Source: Stigmatella aurantiaca (GTDB lineage Bacteria; Myxococcota; Myxococcia; Myxococcales; Myxococcaceae). From it: a stretch of DNA of 64,000 nucleotides. Positions 34,555 to 43,834 of this stretch are shown here, one piece after another. The stretch lies in contig NZ_FOAP01000001.1 of NCBI RefSeq assembly GCF_900109545.1, forward strand, positions 310,001-374,000. The letters are read 5' to 3'. The first letter of the stretch is position 1; each line of letters starts with the position of its first letter. The position numbers were made by a program, and so were the translations under genes. Below the pieces are notes generated by a model. That model worked only from the letters and a program-made list of their open reading frames with translations, searched no databases and had not been told where the DNA came from.

Positions 34555-35518
34555 GGTCCGCGCGCAGCTCCTCGCGGGCCCAGCGCACCCCGACACAGAC
34601 GAGCAGGAGCCCCCGGCCAGGAGGGCCCAGCTCCGCGCCGGACACCACCGGGATGCCGTTGATGCGGGTGCCCACCTTGCGGGGGTGGACCTCGATGTAC
34701 CGCTCGATGCGTATGCCCTCCTGGAGGAGGAACCGGCTGAGCGTCAGCCCGCTGGGACCCGCGCCCCAGACGGAGCACGGCCGCCCATCCGTGAGGGGGC
34801 CCCGGGCCAGGTAGTGGGCCTTGAGCCACAGAAACCGCCGCTTCGCATAGCGCGCGTCCGTCCGGGTGAGCCGCTGGGCGCTGTCACGCCAGCGCAGCAG
34901 GATCTCGGGCAGGTTCTTCAGCCCGTACCCTGCGTGGATCAGCTTGAGCCACAGGGCGTAGTCCTCTGGAAAATCCCCGTCTTCCCAGGCCCCGGTGGCG
35001 AGGAGCGCGTCCCGCCTCAGGCACACGGAGGGGTGGCACAGGGGGCTTTCGAGGAAGCGCTCCCGGTGGAGGGCCTCGGGGGTGGTGAGGCCGTTGAGCC
35101 AGGCGGCATAGGACTGGAGCGAGGGGCTGACAGGCTGGTCGTCGCGGAACAGCTCCACCCCCGTGCCCACGCCCGCGAGGCGCGGGTCGGCCTCCAGCGC
35201 CTCCACGCTGGCCTCCAGGCGCCTCGGCAGCGCCTCGTCATCGGCGTCCATACGGGCCACGTAGGGAGAGTGCGTGTGAGCAAGCGCCAGCTGGAGCGCG
35301 GCCACGAGCCCCCGGCCCCCGCCGTCCAGCAGCTCCACCCGGTGGTCCTGGGCCGCCAGGCGCTGGAGGACCTGCTGCGTCCCATCCGTCGAGCCGTCGT
35401 CCACGGCAAGCACCCGAATATCCGGGAAGGTTCCCTCCAGCAGGCTTTCCACGGCTCGGGCCACCGTGGTCTCGGCGTTGCGGGCAGGAAGGAGGACGGT
35501 GACGACCGGGGCGGGCAT
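34505..35518 (-). CDS. Family 2 glycosyltransferase with C-terminal Rossmann-like extension
   Basis: 337 residues from ATG 35518. The GT-A fold starts VVTVLLPARNAETTVARAVESLL, with VDDGSTDGT and the metal-binding D91-A-D-D. It uses a nucleotide sugar, with unknown acceptor. After about residue 245 a second segment (CSVWGAGPSGLTLSRFL, then RKVGTRINGIPVVSGAEL) looks like a nucleotide- or sugar-binding Rossmann module, as in GT2 proteins involved in cell-surface polysaccharides. The same frame stays open to 39136 antisense to the TPR gene and is rejected as coding. Only 18 bp separate its start from the divergent TPR gene. Confidence 0.88.
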   Translation of the reverse strand: MPAPVVTVLLPARNAETTVARAVESLLEGTFPDIRVLAVDDGSTDGTQQVLQRLAAQDHRVELLDGGGRGLVAALQLALAHTHSPYVARMDADDEALPRRLEASVEALEADPRLAGVGTGVELFRDDQPVSPSLQSYAAWLNGLTTPEALHRERFLESPLCHPSVCLRRDALLATGAWEDGDFPEDYALWLKLIHAGYGLKNLPEILLRWRDSAQRLTRTDARYAKRRFLWLKAHYLARGPLTDGRPCSVWGAGPSGLTLSRFLLQEGIRIERYIEVHPRKVGTRINGIPVVSGAELGPPGRGLLLVCVGVRWAREELRADLTARGWVEGTDFLCAA

Positions 35519-35536
35519 CGCGTGTAGACTGCCCCA

Positions 35537-38500
35537 GTGATGGGTGGCGTGAGAAACGGGAAGAGCGTCGAGGGGCCTGGGGATTCCGGTGCCCGACAGG
35601 AGACGCTCGCCGTGGACGCGCAGGCCGCCGGTGATGACCGCGGCGTGCATGCCAAGGTGGAGCAGCACCTCCAGGTGGCCGCGCGGCTGCTGCGCGAGCG
35701 CCAGGCCCCCAAGGCCTTCGGGGAGCTGGTCCGCGCCAGCCGCATCCTGCCCATGACGGCGCGGCTCGCCGCGGCACTCGTCACCGTCTCCCTGGAGGCG
35801 GGTACCGAGGCCGCCGCCATCACGCTGCTCACCGCGTCGCTCGAGAAGGTGGAGGGCGCCGTCCACCGGGCCGTGCGCCGCCAGCTCGCGCGCGTGCTGC
35901 GGCGGGTGGAGCAGGTGCCCCGCGCCATCGAGGCGCTGGAGGCGCTGCTGGCCGTGTTCCCCGAGGACCACCGCGCGCGGCGGGTGCTTCAGGAACTCTT
36001 GCAGCGCACCGGCCGGTGGGAGGCGCTCGTGGCCTCGCTGGAGGGCGAGGCCCAGGAGGCGCTCGTCCGGGGCGAGTTCTACCGGGCGGCCCGGGCCACC
36101 CGGTGGCGGGCCCGCGTGCAAGCCGAGCAGCTGCGCAGCCTGGCCCGGGCGGCGGAGAGCTACGGGAAGGCCGCCAACTACCTGGAGCAGATGGAGGATG
36201 CGGGCGGGGCCCTGTCGGTGCGGCTGGATGGGCTCCGGGTGCTGCATGCCGCCGGCGCCTCCGAGGCGGTGCTCACCGCCGCCTCCTCGGTGTGTCTGTC
36301 CGCGGGCTCCCGGCTGAACCGGGGGGACGAGGTCCGGCGGGTGCTCGAAGAGCTGCGGCTCATCCCCACCCGGGCCGAGCCCCCGGCCGGGAAGGCCCCT
36401 GCCGCGGAGGTTCCGCCCCCGCCGCCGTCTCCGGAGGCCGAGGCGCCTGCCGCGCCTCCGGCCCCTGCCGCGGTGTCCTCCACCGCCGCGACGGTGCTGG
36501 AGATGCCCGCGGTCACCGAGCCCGCGCCTCCTCCGGCGGAGCGCCGGGAAGAGCCCGTTTCCCAGCAGCGGCAGGAGACCCAGCTCATCGCCCGGAAGGC
36601 GTGGCCCGAGCTGGCCCAGTTCTACCTGGCGCGGGCCGATGCGGCGAGGGAGCCCTCGGTGCGCGCGGAGGCGCTCACCCGGCTCGCGGAGGTGATGGAG
36701 AACGAGCTGGAGGACCCGGCGGGCGCCGCGCGCATGTACAAGGAGATTGTCGCGCTGACCGGCGACCGCGTCGCGCTGAAGGAGCAGGTGCGGCTCCTGG
36801 CCAAGCGGGGAGACCCCTCGCTGGTGCAGCGCGCGCTCAACGAGGCGGTGCAGGGAGCGCGCTCCTCCAAGGCCCGGGCGGACGCCTACCTCACCCGCGC
36901 CGAGCGCGAGCTGGAGACCGGAGACTGGCTCAAGGCGAAGGCGGACTTCGAGACGGCGGAGGCGCTCACGCCCGGGCTGCTGCTGGTGCTCGCGGGCCTG
37001 GTGCGCTGCGTGTCCGATGCGGAGCGGCCCTCCATGGCCGCCCGGCTGCGCGCCTCGCTCACCGCCGCCCCCCGCCGCTCGCCCGACCGGCTCGAGGCGC
37101 TGCACGTGCTGGCCACCGTGGCCGAGGAGTCGCTCCGGGACATGCGGCTGGCCCAGTGGGCCTGGTCGGAGGTGCTGGCCGAGGAGCCCAGCACCGCCCA
37201 TGCGCGCGAGCGGCTCACGGCCCTCGCCCGGCAGCTCGGGGACAAGGGCTCGTTGGGCCCGCTCCTGCGAGAGCAGCTGGCACGGGAGCCCCGGGGACCT
37301 GCGGCGCGCCTGGCCCGCCTGGAGCTCGTCTCCGTGCTGGAGAAGGCGGGGGAGGAGCAGGAGGCCCTCACGGAGCTGCGGCAGGCCGTGCGCTTCGAGC
37401 CCGGGCACAAGGAAGCCTGGCTGCTGCTGGCGGACCGGCTCACCGCGTTTGGCCAGATCGGCGAGGCGGCCTGGGCGCTGGAGCATGCCGCCACCGCCAT
37501 GGAGGATGAGGCGGAGCGCCAGTACACCTGGGCCCGCCTGGCCCGGTTCTGCCAGGACGTTCTCAAGGATCCGGCCCGCGCGGAGGTGTACTCCCGGCGC
37601 GCGGAGAACTTGCGGCGCTCCCGGGAGGAGCCCGATGCGCCCCTTGTTCCCGAGGCCCCCCGGAGCGCCCGCATCCGCCGGGAGCGGGAGCTGAGCGTCC
37701 CGCGCACCGTGATTCTCATTCCTCCGCCGGGCGCCGTGGAGCTGACGCCCTCCGGACAGGCGCTGCCCCTGCCGTCCTCCGAGAGCCCGGCCCCGGCGCC
37801 GGTTGCCCCGGACACCTCCAGCTCGCCGACCCAGGAGTTCGAGGCGGTGTTCCCTCCCGGCGCGCGGATGCCTTTCTCCGACGAGGAGCCGACGGCCACC
37901 GAGGCGCCCGAAGGGTTCGTTCCCCCCGGCGATGCGGCCCCCGAGGCGCCCGTGGCCCCGGTGGCGCCCGCGGAAGCCCCCCCGCTGGAGGACACGGGCC
38001 TGATCGAGGAGCCGCTCGGGGAGTCCTCGCCCAACACCAGCACGTCCCTGACCGCCTGGGCCTGGCGCAAGCCCCGGCCGCCTCCGTCCCGGAAGGCCGC
38101 CGAGCCCCGCCCTCCCGAGCCCCCGGCCGTCCAGACCGTGGCCCCGAAGCCGGCTGCGGCACCGCCACAGGAGAAGACGGCACCCGCCGGGGCCCCGTTG
38201 CTGGCCCCCATCCCCTCGAAGGGAGGGACCTCCAAGCGGCCCGCCCTGGACCTGCCGGGGACGCACCCGGGCACCGTGGCCAAGGGCACTTCCGGTACCC
38301 GGCGGCCGGTGCGGGACGACTCGCCCTTCTCCAAGGTCTCCCCCCGGGAGCCCGAGGGCGCGCCCGCGCCGGTGGAGCCCAGCGCCCCCGTGCAGAACAC
38401 GGCGTTCCTCTCCTGGGAGGCACCTCCGGGAAAGATGGACCCGGTGCGGCGCATTGCCCGCGCCCGCGGGAGCACGTCCGTGGGGCCCGCGCCGGTGAAG

Positions 38501-39442
38501 CCGCCCCCCGCCCCGGCCCCCGCCGCGGGCGCCGAGCCCGCCGTGTTCCAGCAGGTGCGGGAGCGCCCGCTCGACGAGAAGCTCTACTTCGAGGTCGCGG
38601 AGTACTTCGAGGCCCGTGGGGATGCGGAGCGCGCTGCGCTCATGCGCGAGATCGCCGATGCCATCGAAGGCCGGGAAGGCCCCGCTCCCCGCGCGCTTCG
38701 CCGGCCCCTGTCCGCGGAGGAGCGCTCGGGCTTGCGGCACCCCTTGCTGCGCACGCCCCCGGGAGAGCTGCTCGCGTGCGTGGGGCTGGCGCTCTGCCGG
38801 CTCTTTCCGGCGTACGGCCGTGGCGCGGGCACCCAGGAGCCGCTGCGCCCGGAGCGCGGGCCGGGGGCGCCCCTGGCCATCGAGGCCCTCGCGGCCACGG
38901 AGCGGCTGCTGGGCATCGAGGCGCCCGAGGTGGTGCTCTCGGAGGACAACGGGCCGCCGTTCTCCCTCGTCTATACGAACACCCCACGGCTGCTCACCGG
39001 CAAGCAGGCGGTGCGGCAGGTGCTGTCGGCCGCGGAGCTGCGCTTCTACGCGGGGCGCGCGCTGCTGTGCCTGGGGCCGGAGCTGCTCGCCCTGCGCAGC
39101 CTCAAGAAGGACCAGGTCCTGCGCGGCCTGGCCCACCTGTCCTCGGTGCTGAAGGACAGCAAGGCCACCGGGCCCGAGGCCCGCGCGGTGCGCGAAGTCC
39201 TGACGCCCTCCCAGCTGTCCCGGGCCGCGGCGCTGTTCGACTCCGCCACGCGGCAGTTCGATGTGTCCGCCCTGGCGGATGCGGCGCGGGACTCGGCCAA
39301 CCGGGCGGGGCTGGTGGCCTGCGGGAGCGTGGGGCCCGCCATCGCCTCGTTGCGGATGAAGCGGGCCCTGGAGCGCGAGGTGGTGGAGCTGGTGCGCTTC
39401 GCCGCCTCGGAGCGCTACTTCCAGCTGCGCACCCCCCGGTAG
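35537..39442 (+). CDS. 1301-residue TPR-like scaffold protein (hypothetical)
   Basis: Starts at GTG 35537 or ATG 35540. Residues ~35-270 are TPR-like helical pairs, followed by an Ala/Pro-rich linker to ~340, a second helical-repeat block ~340-700, a long Pro/Ala/Glu-rich disordered region ~715-1000, and a globular helical domain ~1005-1301 (VFQQVRERPLDEKLYFEVAEYFEARGDA... to RYFQLRTP) that I do not recognise. No signal peptide or TM helix, so it is cytoplasmic. The make-up suggests a multi-partner scaffold. Such large TPR proteins are common in myxobacteria and largely uncharacterised. Confidence 0.8.
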   Translation: MMGGVRNGKSVEGPGDSGARQETLAVDAQAAGDDRGVHAKVEQHLQVAARLLRERQAPKAFGELVRASRILPMTARLAAALVTVSLEAGTEAAAITLLTASLEKVEGAVHRAVRRQLARVLRRVEQVPRAIEALEALLAVFPEDHRARRVLQELLQRTGRWEALVASLEGEAQEALVRGEFYRAARATRWRARVQAEQLRSLARAAESYGKAANYLEQMEDAGGALSVRLDGLRVLHAAGASEAVLTAASSVCLSAGSRLNRGDEVRRVLEELRLIPTRAEPPAGKAPAAEVPPPPPSPEAEAPAAPPAPAAVSSTAATVLEMPAVTEPAPPPAERREEPVSQQRQETQLIARKAWPELAQFYLARADAAREPSVRAEALTRLAEVMENELEDPAGAARMYKEIVALTGDRVALKEQVRLLAKRGDPSLVQRALNEAVQGARSSKARADAYLTRAERELETGDWLKAKADFETAEALTPGLLLVLAGLVRCVSDAERPSMAARLRASLTAAPRRSPDRLEALHVLATVAEESLRDMRLAQWAWSEVLAEEPSTAHARERLTALARQLGDKGSLGPLLREQLAREPRGPAARLARLELVSVLEKAGEEQEALTELRQAVRFEPGHKEAWLLLADRLTAFGQIGEAAWALEHAATAMEDEAERQYTWARLARFCQDVLKDPARAEVYSRRAENLRRSREEPDAPLVPEAPRSARIRRERELSVPRTVILIPPPGAVELTPSGQALPLPSSESPAPAPVAPDTSSSPTQEFEAVFPPGARMPFSDEEPTATEAPEGFVPPGDAAPEAPVAPVAPAEAPPLEDTGLIEEPLGESSPNTSTSLTAWAWRKPRPPPSRKAAEPRPPEPPAVQTVAPKPAAAPPQEKTAPAGAPLLAPIPSKGGTSKRPALDLPGTHPGTVAKGTSGTRRPVRDDSPFSKVSPREPEGAPAPVEPSAPVQNTAFLSWEAPPGKMDPVRRIARARGSTSVGPAPVKPPPAPAPAAGAEPAVFQQVRERPLDEKLYFEVAEYFEARGDAERAALMREIADAIEGREGPAPRALRRPLSAEERSGLRHPLLRTPPGELLACVGLALCRLFPAYGRGAGTQEPLRPERGPGAPLAIEALAATERLLGIEAPEVVLSEDNGPPFSLVYTNTPRLLTGKQAVRQVLSAAELRFYAGRALLCLGPELLALRSLKKDQVLRGLAHLSSVLKDSKATGPEARAVREVLTPSQLSRAAALFDSATRQFDVSALADAARDSANRAGLVACGSVGPAIASLRMKRALEREVVELVRFAASERYFQLRTPR

Positions 39443-39448
39443 GGCGCC

Positions 39449-40312
39449 TCAGCCCACCTGCATCCGGACGGACAGGGAGAACAGCCGCCCCCGTCCCTCG
39501 CCCTTCCCGAACTCGTGCCGGTAGGCGAAGTCGATGCCGCCGCCCTGCTGGGTGATGAAGCCCAGCCCCAGGCCGAGCTGGGAGGTGCGGCGGAAGGTGT
39601 CGTAGGAGTAGCCCAGGCGCACCGGCACCGCCTGGCCGAACAGGTACTCCGCACCCCCACTGTAAGTGAAGATGTTCTTCTCCGCGGTGTCGAAGTCCGC
39701 GCGCACGTCCGCGCCCAGCGTGAGCAGCCCGGTGAAGATGCCCAGGTGGGCCGAGTAGTAGCGGCTGAGCTCCGGCCGGTCGCTGCCCACGAGGTTGTGG
39801 GCGGAGAAGCCCAGCGTGTACGCATTGCCCAGGCGCACCAGCAGCCCCGCGTCCACCGAGGTGTCGTTGACGCGCAGGGGGTCGATGCCCCCCCGGAGCC
39901 GCAGGTAGTGCAGGGACGAGCCGATCATCAGCCCCGAGCTCAGGGGCAGGGCGAGCGCCAGGGTGGTGAAGTGGGCGGTGGAGCGGCCCGCGCCGCTGCG
40001 CAGCGACAGGATGTGGTAGTCGAGCCCGGCGGCCAGGGCGCTCGTCTTGGCGTCCATCAAGGACACCCCGGCGAAGGTGTCCTTGTCCGAGGTGTCCCAG
40101 GCCCCGTGCAGCTCCACCCGGTACATCTTGAAGAGGGCCATGGCGGCGGGGTTGCCCAGGATGGACTCGGTGCCCAGCCCGTGCGCCAGGGTCGCTCCGC
40201 CCATGGCATAGCCGCGCGCGGAGGAGATGTCCCTCAAGTCATCGAATTCAGCCTGGGCGTGAACGGTGGCGGAGAGACCCAGGAGAAACAGCAGCGTCAG
40301 GCGGCTCAACAT
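39449..40312 (-). CDS. Outer-membrane beta-barrel protein, PorV/UPF0164-like
   Basis: 287 residues with signal peptide (cleavage near VHAQA, residue 19-20). The N-terminal mature segment SSARGYAMGGATLAHGLGTESILGNPAAMALF is the hallmark of PorV/FadL-related barrels, in which a plug-like 'GNPA' loop follows the first strand. Successive amphipathic strands follow, ending in FSLSVRMQVG. It may be a transporter or a type IX-like/lipid shuttle component, but there are no partner genes nearby and I make no such claim. It is convergent with the TPR gene and divergent from the next gene. Confidence 0.75.
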   Translation of the reverse strand: MLSRLTLLFLLGLSATVHAQAEFDDLRDISSARGYAMGGATLAHGLGTESILGNPAAMALFKMYRVELHGAWDTSDKDTFAGVSLMDAKTSALAAGLDYHILSLRSGAGRSTAHFTTLALALPLSSGLMIGSSLHYLRLRGGIDPLRVNDTSVDAGLLVRLGNAYTLGFSAHNLVGSDRPELSRYYSAHLGIFTGLLTLGADVRADFDTAEKNIFTYSGGAEYLFGQAVPVRLGYSYDTFRRTSQLGLGLGFITQQGGGIDFAYRHEFGKGEGRGRLFSLSVRMQVG

Positions 40313-40424
40313 GAGGCATCCATCCTAACCGCCTTGATGCCATGGGGGGCCACCACTAGATTCTGCCCCCCCCCATGGTCACGCAGGAGACACGGTGGGT
40401 TACCTCGAAGGGCGTGGAGACGTC

Positions 40425-41177
40425 ATGAAGCGGCTGGTCGCGCTGGTGGGAGGGCTCGTCGCGTTTGCCGCCGGAGCCTATGTGCTTCCGGGCGGCTCCA
40501 TCATGCGCCGGACGGTGAGTGCGCGGGAGGAGGCCGCGTTCGCCAACCTGCGCGTGGAGGGCACCTACGTCTTCTTCGGGCCCGCGGCGAAGGAGGCGGG
40601 CACGGCGCTGGGCGTCTCCTCGGATCGCCCCGAGGTGGCCGCCGACGGGGCCATGCTCCTGAAGCCCCCGGAGCGCTGCCGCTTCGAACTGGGAGCGCAG
40701 GATGGCAACCGCCTGGCCGTGGTGCAGGCAGGCGGCCGCCGGCGCCAGGAGGGCACGGAGCTCGCCGTGCTGTCGGCCGCCATGGGCCAGCTCTGCCCGC
40801 TGCTCACGGCGCGCAACGGCTCCGACGGGGAGGCGCGCGCGGAGCTGGAGCAGCACCTGCAGGGGCTGGGCATCGCCACGCGCACCACGTCGCTGGCCCG
40901 TTTCGGGGGCGATGTGGCGTACGTGCTGGGGGACCCCGGGGAGGGCAAGCCCCAGTTCTGGGTGTACAAGGACAACTTCCGCCCGGCCCGGGTGCGCTGG
41001 ACGGACAAGGCCGGCACGGCGTGGGACGTGCGCTTCATCGACTATGCCTCCGCGGTGACGGGGGGCACGCTGCCCCGGAGCCTCGAGGTGTGGCGCGGCG
41101 GCCAGCGGGCCCTGCGCTTCACCTCCATCCGGTCCGACGCACGCACTGTGCTGGCCGATAAACTCTTCACCCCTTAG
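40425..41177 (+). CDS. Exported protein of unknown function
   Basis: 250 residues from ATG 40425, with GGAG upstream. A signal peptide (VALVGGLVAFAAGAYVLPGG) may remain as an anchor. The mature part is beta-rich with motifs such as RVEGTYVFFGPAAKEAG and WVYKDNFRPARVRW, reminiscent of LolA/DUF4292-type envelope proteins, but no reliable family match can be made by eye. It sits 82 bp before the HSP90-like gene in the same direction and could be co-transcribed with it. Confidence 0.65.
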   Translation: MKRLVALVGGLVAFAAGAYVLPGGSIMRRTVSAREEAAFANLRVEGTYVFFGPAAKEAGTALGVSSDRPEVAADGAMLLKPPERCRFELGAQDGNRLAVVQAGGRRRQEGTELAVLSAAMGQLCPLLTARNGSDGEARAELEQHLQGLGIATRTTSLARFGGDVAYVLGDPGEGKPQFWVYKDNFRPARVRWTDKAGTAWDVRFIDYASAVTGGTLPRSLEVWRGGQRALRFTSIRSDARTVLADKLFTP

Positions 41178-41259
41178 AAACCGGCTCCCGCCCGCCCGCT
41201 TCCGGGGGGCCATGGCTTCGAGGTAGCTCCCGCAGGCTGCCCGCCCCTATGTTGAGGGC

Positions 41260-43755
41260 ATGTTTGACTGTGAGCGGACGCAGCTCTGGACGAGGACCCT
41301 GGGCGAGCGGGAGGCGGATCCAGACCGGGCGGCGCGGGAATACCTGAGGGAGCACCTGCGCCGGCTGCGCGAGCGGGCGGGGCTGGCCGCCGAGCAGATC
41401 CGGAATGCCTACCCGAGCTTCGGGTGGGTGCGGCGGGGCAACCGCTTCGATGTGTTGTGGGAGCGGGTGGATCTGCTGCTGGGGCCCAGCTATCCCCTCA
41501 CGGCCGCCGAGGCCTTCGTGCTGGGCAGCGCGTTGCTCGTGCAGGAGCTGGGGGTGGGGCTCGCGGGCATGCCTGGCGGCGAGGCTGGCCTGCGCGCCAC
41601 GCAGGAGTGGAAGGATGCCCTGGCCGCGCGCATCCACCAGGAGACGGACCGGGCGCCTTCGCCCGCGGAGCTGAAGAACCCGGCGGAGGAGTACATCCTG
41701 CTCGCCATGGAGGATGCGCTGCGGGTGCTGGCGCTCAAGCGCGCCCGGAGCCTGGCGCTGTTCTCCTGGCAGGGGCCTCGGGGCGAGGCGCTGCACCTGC
41801 TGGAGGACGAGGGGCTGCGGCGGCACTTCGGGGAGCTCGTGGGCGAGCTGGCCTACAGCCAGGAGTGGGACGTGGCCGAGGTGGGCCGGGTGCTCGCGCA
41901 GCGCACGCTGGCGGCCCCTGCCTCGCTGCCGGCGGACTGGACGGTGGATGGGCTGAAGGTGGCCGCGGTGCTCCGGGCCGCGCGGACGCTGCTCGTCGAG
42001 GAGCGGCGCCGCCGGTTGAGCCGGCCCACGCTGGTGCAGGACCGGCTCCTGTACACCACGGGCGAGCCCTTCTCGCGCGGCGAGTCCGAGGTCTTCTGGA
42101 CCTGCTTCGATGCGCTCCGGGTGATTGACCGCGAGCTGCGCGACGTGGACGCGCTGCTCCGGGCCAGTGGCCGGCCCCGCCTGATGGCGCAGGGCGTGGT
42201 GGACGTGGACGATGCGTCCCGGCTGGCCTCGCACCTCAAGACCCAGGACTGGATACCGGTGGATGCGCGGGTGCACCTCTCGGAGGTGCCGGGGCTGCTC
42301 GCGCAGCTCGGCGGCGCGGCGCTGTACCGCAAGGACCCGTCGGTGCCGCTGCGCGAGCTCATCCAGAACGCGGCGGATGCCATCCGGGCCCGGCGCGTGC
42401 TGGAGGGCCGGGATGCGGAGTGGGGCACCATCACCGTCCGGGTGGGCCGGGACTCCCACGGCCGGTGGATCGAAGTGGCCGACACGGGGCTGGGCATGAC
42501 CGAGCGCGTGCTGACGCGGCACCTGCTCGACGTGGGCCGCAGCTACTGGATGTCCGAGGAGATGCGCCGGGACCACCCGGGCCTGTCCTCCAGCGGCTTC
42601 CACCCCACGGGACGGTTCGGGGTGGGCTTCTTCTCGGTGTTCATGTGGGGCGACCGGCTGCGGGTGGCCTCCCGGCCCTTGAAGGGGCAGGCCACCCAGG
42701 TGCTGGAGTTCGACAATGGCCTGGGCGCGCACCCCATCCTGCGGCCCGCGCAGCGGGGGGAGCCGCTGGACGAGGCGGGCACGTGCATCCGCGTGTGGCT
42801 GGCCCGCGAGCAGGACTGGGAGCAGATGCTGCTGGACCGGAGCGATCAGTGGGACCACTGGTCGGAGTCCGAGGAGCGCATCACCTTCGGCGAGCTGCTC
42901 GGGCGGGTGTGCCCCACGCTGGATGTGACGCTGGAGCTGGAGGAGCGGCCGGGCCAGGCGGTGACGGTGCTCAAGGCCAACGACTGGCTGACGCTGGAGA
43001 GCACGCGGCTCTTGCGCCGCATTGGCAACACCGCGCGCGGGGTCAACACGGCGCTGATGGAGTTTCTGGCCCCCATGGTCCGTCCGGTGATGGCGGAGAA
43101 CGGCCAGTGCGTGGGGCGGATCTGCATCGCCTCCGGCTCCATGCAGCGGTGGGCGGGCATGTCGGTGCTCACCGCGGGGGGCATGCGGGCCCGGTACTCG
43201 CGGGAGTTCACCGGGGCGCTGCTGGCCACCACGGATGTGGTGACGCGGGACGACGCGGAGCCGCTCGCGATGCGCGAGGACCTGGCGCGCTGGGCCTCGG
43301 AGCAGGCGCGGCTCTGGGAGAAGTACCAGCTCAACTTCGAGGGGTACGAGCTGCACAAGCGGCTCGACATCGGGCTGGCGGTGCTCTCCTGCGGCGGCGA
43401 GCCCGGAGAGCTGCCCATCGGATACCGGGCCGGTACGTCGCTGACCCTGGCCACGCTCCAGGAGTTCGTGGCGGAGCGGGACGAGGTGACGCTGGTGGAC
43501 GGCGCGGAGCGGGCCGTGCGCAAGCACGCCGAGCTCGTGGTCATCCCGTGCCACGAGGCGGGACACGCCGCCGCGGGCCGCCTGCTGGCGCACCTGCCCG
43601 AGCTGATCGGCGTCTACCTGGCGAAGGCCTGGGGCGCGTCCATCCAGGAGGTGGTCGACAACGTGCAGATCTTCGAGAAGGAGTGGAACCCCACCGATGG
43701 GCGCAAGCGCCGCACGTGGGTGTTTCAGCGGCCCGAGGTGCCCCGGTTCCACTGA
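41260..43755 (+). CDS. HSP90-like GHKL ATPase with degenerate N-terminal HD domain
   Basis: 831 residues. The C-terminal part has an HSP90-type ATP site: Glu366 and Asn370 in LRELIQNAADAI, D-T-G-L-G-M near 408, and GRFGVGFFSVFM near 451 (lid/G2 motif), followed by a middle domain. All look functional. The N-terminal ~230 residues resemble the HD domain seen in HD-HSP90 fusion proteins, but the diagnostic residues are gone: Q95-E96 stands where the family has His-Asp, and S200-Q201-E202-W203 where a double His is expected. So the phosphohydrolase is probably dead and may only bind a ligand. This is not the general chaperone HtpG. Related architectures appear in bacterial conflict systems, though no other defence genes are nearby. 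Confidence 0.8.
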   Translation: MFDCERTQLWTRTLGEREADPDRAAREYLREHLRRLRERAGLAAEQIRNAYPSFGWVRRGNRFDVLWERVDLLLGPSYPLTAAEAFVLGSALLVQELGVGLAGMPGGEAGLRATQEWKDALAARIHQETDRAPSPAELKNPAEEYILLAMEDALRVLALKRARSLALFSWQGPRGEALHLLEDEGLRRHFGELVGELAYSQEWDVAEVGRVLAQRTLAAPASLPADWTVDGLKVAAVLRAARTLLVEERRRRLSRPTLVQDRLLYTTGEPFSRGESEVFWTCFDALRVIDRELRDVDALLRASGRPRLMAQGVVDVDDASRLASHLKTQDWIPVDARVHLSEVPGLLAQLGGAALYRKDPSVPLRELIQNAADAIRARRVLEGRDAEWGTITVRVGRDSHGRWIEVADTGLGMTERVLTRHLLDVGRSYWMSEEMRRDHPGLSSSGFHPTGRFGVGFFSVFMWGDRLRVASRPLKGQATQVLEFDNGLGAHPILRPAQRGEPLDEAGTCIRVWLAREQDWEQMLLDRSDQWDHWSESEERITFGELLGRVCPTLDVTLELEERPGQAVTVLKANDWLTLESTRLLRRIGNTARGVNTALMEFLAPMVRPVMAENGQCVGRICIASGSMQRWAGMSVLTAGGMRARYSREFTGALLATTDVVTRDDAEPLAMREDLARWASEQARLWEKYQLNFEGYELHKRLDIGLAVLSCGGEPGELPIGYRAGTSLTLATLQEFVAERDEVTLVDGAERAVRKHAELVVIPCHEAGHAAAGRLLAHLPELIGVYLAKAWGASIQEVVDNVQIFEKEWNPTDGRKRRTWVFQRPEVPRFH

Positions 43756-43757
43756 GC

Positions 43758-43776
43758 GTCCCGGCTCCCCCGGGAC
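43758..43776 (+). terminator. Stem-loop after the HSP90-like gene
   Basis: GTCCCGG (43758-43764) pairs with CCGGGAC (43770-43776) around 5 nt, 2 bp after the stop codon. Probable terminator separating this gene from priA. Confidence 0.5.
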
Positions 43777-43834
43777 AGGGGGGCCGCCCTGATGGCTGGA
43801 GGGGCGGCAGGGGGCCTTTCCCTGCGCCGGGAAA

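Noticed and set aside
34505-39136. A 1543-codon open frame on the minus strand opposite the TPR protein gene
   Set aside because: Only its 3' part (34505-35518) encodes a recognisable protein, the GT2 enzyme. The rest is a high-GC antisense shadow of the TPR gene with Arg/Gly/His-rich nonsense.
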